DNA from: Bin80 sp026708685
GTDB taxonomy: Bacteria > Bacteroidota > Rhodothermia > Rhodothermales > Bin80
Reading direction: 5' to 3'
Length of the DNA stretch: 64,000 bases
Assembly: GCA_965200955.1 (NCBI GenBank)
Contig: OZ241742.1
Span: 744,001 to 808,000 of the forward strand
Shown here in pieces: positions 60,627-64,000 of the stretch. The stretch's first letter is position 1; every line of letters starts with the position of its first letter. A program made the translations under genes and the position numbers. The notes under the pieces are model-generated. The model made no database searches. It was given only the letters and a program-made list of their open reading frames with translations, and had not been told where the DNA came from.

Positions 60627-61955
60627 TTATTTTGCACTGAGTTGATGTCCATCCCAATGAACCATGGTTTCCATCTCAATGGAGGCGTTGATCAAGTGTG
60701 CACAAGCGGCAGCATGATGTCCAACTTCAGCATCTTCTTTCGTAGGGTTTCCACTACGAATAGCGTCCAACCATTCTTGAATATGGATGGACATAGAGTC
60801 TTTTCCCTCAGCATGATACACCTCTTCACCAGCAACCATTGCAGGGGAGCGACTGGATGGGATTTCTTCATGACGAATCTCCGAATCTGCAATGTAGGCA
60901 TCGGCCAAATCCTTTGGCCAGCTTGCTGTAATCCAGCTATTGCTTTCGTTAACACGTTCGGGGATAAATCGCAATCCACCACCAAAGACTAAGGATCCTT
61001 CCGTTCCAAGAATCCGCATTCCACCAGAATTCCCACCTTGATTATTAAAGGTTCCACTCAGATTGACCATAAAGCCGTCGGGATATTTCAGAGACGCATT
61101 AATTGTATCGGGGACATCTCTGGAGTTGATCCAACGGTAAAGATCTCCCATTGCAATCACCTGTTCAGGAATGGCTGAACCCATCAAGTAGTTGATCGTC
61201 GTACAGGTATGGACGTAGAGATCGGTGGACAGTCCACCAGAGTAATCCTTGTAGCAACGCCAACGGAAAAAACGCTCGGGGCTGTAGGGTCGCTTCGGGG
61301 CAGAGCCAAGAAATAAATCCCAATCTACGGTTTGAGGAGATGCATCGGGAGGAATCGGATAGATCCAAGCACCCGAAGCGGTGTTACGATTTGTGCTTGC
61401 CCGAATCATGGTGACCTGTCCGAGCTTTCCCTCCTGAATCATTTGACGTGCCTTTTGAATGAGGATACTGTTCGGTCCAGGACTTCCTACCTGTACAGCG
61501 AGTTGATTGCTTCTCTGGGCCTGGATTATGTCGGCTCCCTCTTCAATGGAATAGGTCAGTGGTTTTTCAATATAGGCATGCTTACCAGCGTTCAACGAAT
61601 CGACAGAATGTTGATAATGCCAATGATCTGGACTGGAAATCACGACCGCGTCAACATCATCTCGTGAGATGATCTCACGATAATCGGCCATGGTATCTAC
61701 TTTTCCCCCAATGCGGTCTTTGATTCGCTCTAAGCGACCAGTGTAGGCATCACATGCAGCGACAATCTCTACTTCGGGAAATGCTTTGAGCGATTCAACC
61801 AGTCCATGTGCCCGAGCACCCGCTCCAATCATTCCGATCGTGATACGATCGCTTGGAGGGACAAATTCGGGGCGTGCTCCCAGAGCAAGTCCGGCAGAGC
61901 CGAGTGCACTGGAACGTAAAAAATCTCTTCGTGAAACGGTAAAGTGTTGAGCCAT
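60627..61955 (-). CDS. Gfo/Idh/MocA-family oxidoreductase, Tat-exported
   Basis: 442 residues. Twin-arginine signal SRRDFLRSSALGSAGLALG, Rossmann motif IGMIGAGARAHGLV, the family signature EKPLTYS and the substrate domain with GSPGPNSILIQKAR, STDLYVHTCTTINYL and MRILGTEGSLVFGG. An NAD(P)-dependent sugar or inositol-type oxidoreductase that is folded before export. Last gene of a three-gene exported sugar operon. Confidence 0.9.
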   Translation of the reverse strand: MAQHFTVSRRDFLRSSALGSAGLALGARPEFVPPSDRITIGMIGAGARAHGLVESLKAFPEVEIVAACDAYTGRLERIKDRIGGKVDTMADYREIISRDDVDAVVISSPDHWHYQHSVDSLNAGKHAYIEKPLTYSIEEGADIIQAQRSNQLAVQVGSPGPNSILIQKARQMIQEGKLGQVTMIRASTNRNTASGAWIYPIPPDASPQTVDWDLFLGSAPKRPYSPERFFRWRCYKDYSGGLSTDLYVHTCTTINYLMGSAIPEQVIAMGDLYRWINSRDVPDTINASLKYPDGFMVNLSGTFNNQGGNSGGMRILGTEGSLVFGGGLRFIPERVNESNSWITASWPKDLADAYIADSEIRHEEIPSSRSPAMVAGEEVYHAEGKDSMSIHIQEWLDAIRSGNPTKEDAEVGHHAAACAHLINASIEMETMVHWDGHQLSAK

Positions 61956-61959
61956 CAGA

Positions 61960-62958
61960 TTATAGAATTGGAGTTAATATAAGATTACGATAGAGGATAC
62001 GACCATGATCCCCTTGCAAATAAATGGGGCCGGGAGAGAATTCGTCGGCAGTCATGGCTCCACCTGTGACACCATGAATAGGCTGATTATCAATGATCTT
62101 GGTTCCATTTAAGATGACCGTCAGGTGCCTCTGGTAGAGGGTTATATCCATAGATTGCCATTCGTCTGCCGGTTTTTCGGCATTCGCGGAAGGTTGAATC
62201 CGACTGTAGAGTGCCCCCATATGATGTTGGTTGAGATCCATCCCATACGTATCTGCAACCTGAATTTCATAGATCCCCCGTAGATAGACACCACTGTTAC
62301 TTCCCTTAGGGATATTGACATCAAGCGTTAATCGAAAATCTTCAAAGGTAGAAACGGTGCGAAGATTTCCGTAGGAAATATACTCACCATCCTCAGATTG
62401 TACTGGATCATTGATGAGGAGGCCATCTTCTGCCTTAAATCCATTGACCTGATCTTCATTGATCAAACTCCATCCTCTAAGGTCTACCCCGTTAAATAGC
62501 TCCATCGGATCACCAAAAGTGATTTGAGAAAGATCAGGAGCTGGGGGTAATTCGGGAATTCGCGTCGCCTCAAAGTCAATCATCTGAGATCCGAACCCAG
62601 AATGATCAGGAAAATGAGCTACTCCCTTTATCTGATCACCGTCTGATTGTAGAGTGAACGTATTGGTGACGGTGAAACTTCGCGAGCTCCCATCTTCTAC
62701 ATTCTGGTTGACGGTTTCTACTCTGGTCACCGTTAACACATCATCAGTAATATTGACACTGGCGACGGGCAGGACGCTTCCACCGTACCATAATAGGGAG
62801 GCATCAAGAAGGCCCTGGTCATGGGTGACCTCCAACCAGCCAGCTCCTCCGGGTAAATGAAGTGCCCAGCGGCCTTCAAAAGAATCAGCCATTTCTTGAG
62901 CGAACACTGGCGTGACACATAGAGAGATGAAGAAGAAATGAACGAATCGTAACAGCAT
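61960..62958 (-). CDS. DUF1080 (3-keto-disaccharide hydrolase-like) exported protein
   Basis: 332 residues with a signal peptide (FVHFFFISLCVTPVFAQ). N-terminal half (about 25-140) is a beta-rich domain; the C-terminal half is the concanavalin-like DUF1080 domain: LFNGVDLRGWSLIN, FRLTLDVNIPKGSNSGVYLR, IYEIQVADTYGMD, and GRILYRNLIL. DUF1080 proteins act on 3-keto-sugars or glycans. Starts 50 bases after the CBM9-like gene and ends 4 bases before the oxidoreductase start. Confidence 0.87.
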   Translation of the reverse strand: MLLRFVHFFFISLCVTPVFAQEMADSFEGRWALHLPGGAGWLEVTHDQGLLDASLLWYGGSVLPVASVNITDDVLTVTRVETVNQNVEDGSSRSFTVTNTFTLQSDGDQIKGVAHFPDHSGFGSQMIDFEATRIPELPPAPDLSQITFGDPMELFNGVDLRGWSLINEDQVNGFKAEDGLLINDPVQSEDGEYISYGNLRTVSTFEDFRLTLDVNIPKGSNSGVYLRGIYEIQVADTYGMDLNQHHMGALYSRIQPSANAEKPADEWQSMDITLYQRHLTVILNGTKIIDNQPIHGVTGGAMTADEFSPGPIYLQGDHGRILYRNLILTPIL

Positions 62959-63008
62959 GATAGGTTATGGATAGGTTGGTCTGATAGAATGATTAGGTTG
63001 AATAAGGA

Positions 63009-63851
63009 TTATTCAGCACGCCTTTCGATGGGTTTCTGTGGTCCTGTTAGGATCATTCGCCCCCATGTCGCATCATCATCACCCGTCCCATAGATCATAA
63101 AATGTCCACCATAGGGGCCACCGTCTGGATCACAGTGAACGATTTCGAACCCGTACAAATCTCCCACCTGCGGTGGAGTCCATCGCGGATCACTTTTTCC
63201 TAATGTAGGCATCATGCGTACCTTCGCTTCCAAAATAAAATCCGCCTCCGAGGTTCCCCAAGGGTTGAAGGTGAATTCATACGATACATCCTCGGCAGGA
63301 ATAGGCTCCTCAATGCGTTGTTCATCTGCAGTTCCATGTCGCCACCATGCTCCATAATCGGGCTTGGCGGCATCAGCCACAAAGCAGAATGCATTGTCAC
63401 CCTGCCCCCAATACTCGGGCGCTTCGTCTCGGGGAGCTTCAAGAAAAAAGCAAATACTGTCGCGTAGATACCACGCAAATGGTTCCTCTCCAGGGGCATC
63501 AACATCATTGACATTATCCTTGACTTCCGCACCAAAATACAGATATTCCGAATCCCATGCCACATAATAACGAGCTTGCAGATCATCTTCAGGATGAGGC
63601 TCATTTCCATGATCCGTAAGGCGATTGCGCCGTCCATCGTCATACCAGAATGTGTGACGAAGCCTGTAAATATCCCAGACTCCATCCGAGAATGCAAAAT
63701 CTTTCCACTCCGTCAAGTCTCCATCAATGTCTGGCGACATTGTTAATTGGGGCACCAGAAGTTTTACGGTCTCTGTTGGTCGGGGAGCGTCCTGAGCCAC
63801 GACTGTGAGCCCAAAGAAGGCAAGCGATAGAAAGCATATTATTCGCTTCAT
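63009..63851 (-). CDS. CBM9-like sugar-binding protein, exported
   Basis: 280 residues with a signal peptide (ICFLSLAFFGLTVVAQ). The mature part resembles a carbohydrate-binding family 9 domain: PDIDGDLTEWKDFAFSDG, ARYYVAWDSEYLYFGAEVKD, DSICFFLEAP, and YEFTFNPWGTSEADFILEAK. It would capture sugars for the two enzymes encoded after it. First gene of the operon. Confidence 0.8.
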   Translation of the reverse strand: MKRIICFLSLAFFGLTVVAQDAPRPTETVKLLVPQLTMSPDIDGDLTEWKDFAFSDGVWDIYRLRHTFWYDDGRRNRLTDHGNEPHPEDDLQARYYVAWDSEYLYFGAEVKDNVNDVDAPGEEPFAWYLRDSICFFLEAPRDEAPEYWGQGDNAFCFVADAAKPDYGAWWRHGTADEQRIEEPIPAEDVSYEFTFNPWGTSEADFILEAKVRMMPTLGKSDPRWTPPQVGDLYGFEIVHCDPDGGPYGGHFMIYGTGDDDATWGRMILTGPQKPIERRAE

Positions 63852-64000
63852 TATAAAATATGAATGGTTTGAAGGTAAGATACAAGTTTTCTGGCAAAAT
63901 AGCGATCCTGTTCAACGACAGATAAAATTTACATCAATGACAATTAATGTTTCAATTAGAAGGCACCGCACGAGGAGCTAAAAAGCAACCCTCATCGCAT

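Noticed and set aside
1..64000. tRNA, rRNA and CRISPR arrays
   Set aside because: Looked for T-loop-like GTTCGAATC in gene-free DNA and regularly spaced repeats; the few hits were inside coding genes (for example 15142 in hisG). None supported.

Overview
The window looks like a chromosomal segment of a Bacteroidota/Rhodothermota-type bacterium (Balneolales/Rhodothermales-like). This is inferred from gene content: a GldA/GldF/GldG-like ABC set with a DUF4340 partner, HtpG, RpoN, ThuA/PQQ-propeller proteins, a FucP-like MFS porter, a DUF2911 protein, 6-bladed propeller lipoproteins and Tat-exported sugar oxidoreductases. Most housekeeping starts also lack a clear Shine-Dalgarno sequence. Genus cannot be fixed from sequence alone. 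No rRNA, tRNA or CRISPR was recognised.

Layout. 1-11.0 kb is core: the end of a polyprenol-phosphate mannosyltransferase-like gene, NADP-isocitrate dehydrogenase, an ABC/Gld-like operon, htpG, a ROK sugar kinase, KDPG aldolase and a PLP decarboxylase. 11.0-14.1 kb is a small defence or toxin-antitoxin patch: an AAA ATPase with a PIN nuclease, and a Panacea-domain antitoxin with a frameshifted membrane partner. 14.2-16.3 kb holds hisE-hisG and a class A beta-lactamase-like lipoprotein. 17.0-20.3 kb is a serine-recombinase module (DUF5372-like protein, HTH protein, small ORF, large recombinase) abutting a decayed ClpP-like gene. 21.0-24.3 kb is a nested insertion: an ISAzo13/IS630-like element has jumped into an already damaged ISL3-family transposase, and removing it restores the reading frame.

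24.4-30.0 kb is the most interesting accessory locus: an XRE/ImmA-IrrE protein divergent from a type II-short-like CBASS operon. The operon encodes a CD-NTase, a stand-alone E2-like protein, a patatin phospholipase effector, and then a second, longer NTase that appears fused to its own E2-like domain and a SEC-C zinc motif. The intergenic region carries a 12-bp perfect inverted repeat. It is followed by gene debris (30.3-31.5 kb) and a Sel1/membrane protein.

32.4-41.2 kb returns to core: rpoN, and ruvB interrupted in its P-loop by a 175-residue mini-intein, which overlaps a PQQ-type propeller lipoprotein gene and then a giant FAD/Fe-S oxidoreductase gene; an MFS porter follows. 42.3-44.3 kb is an orphan GHKL-ATPase/nuclease fusion. 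44.4-56.1 kb is carbohydrate and acid metabolism: SDR, sulfatase, LarA-like, beta-hydroxyacid dehydrogenase, lactonase, ThuA-PQQ fusion, sugar isomerase and a propeller lipoprotein. 56.2-60.4 kb is a restriction-modification-like locus: an amino-methyltransferase, a C5-methyltransferase and a MORC-like GHKL ATPase-nuclease. 60.6-63.9 kb is an exported sugar-utilisation operon on the minus strand.

Taken together, metabolic operons for sugar acids and exported sugar oxidation are interrupted by at least four separate anti-phage or conflict loci and two generations of mobile elements.
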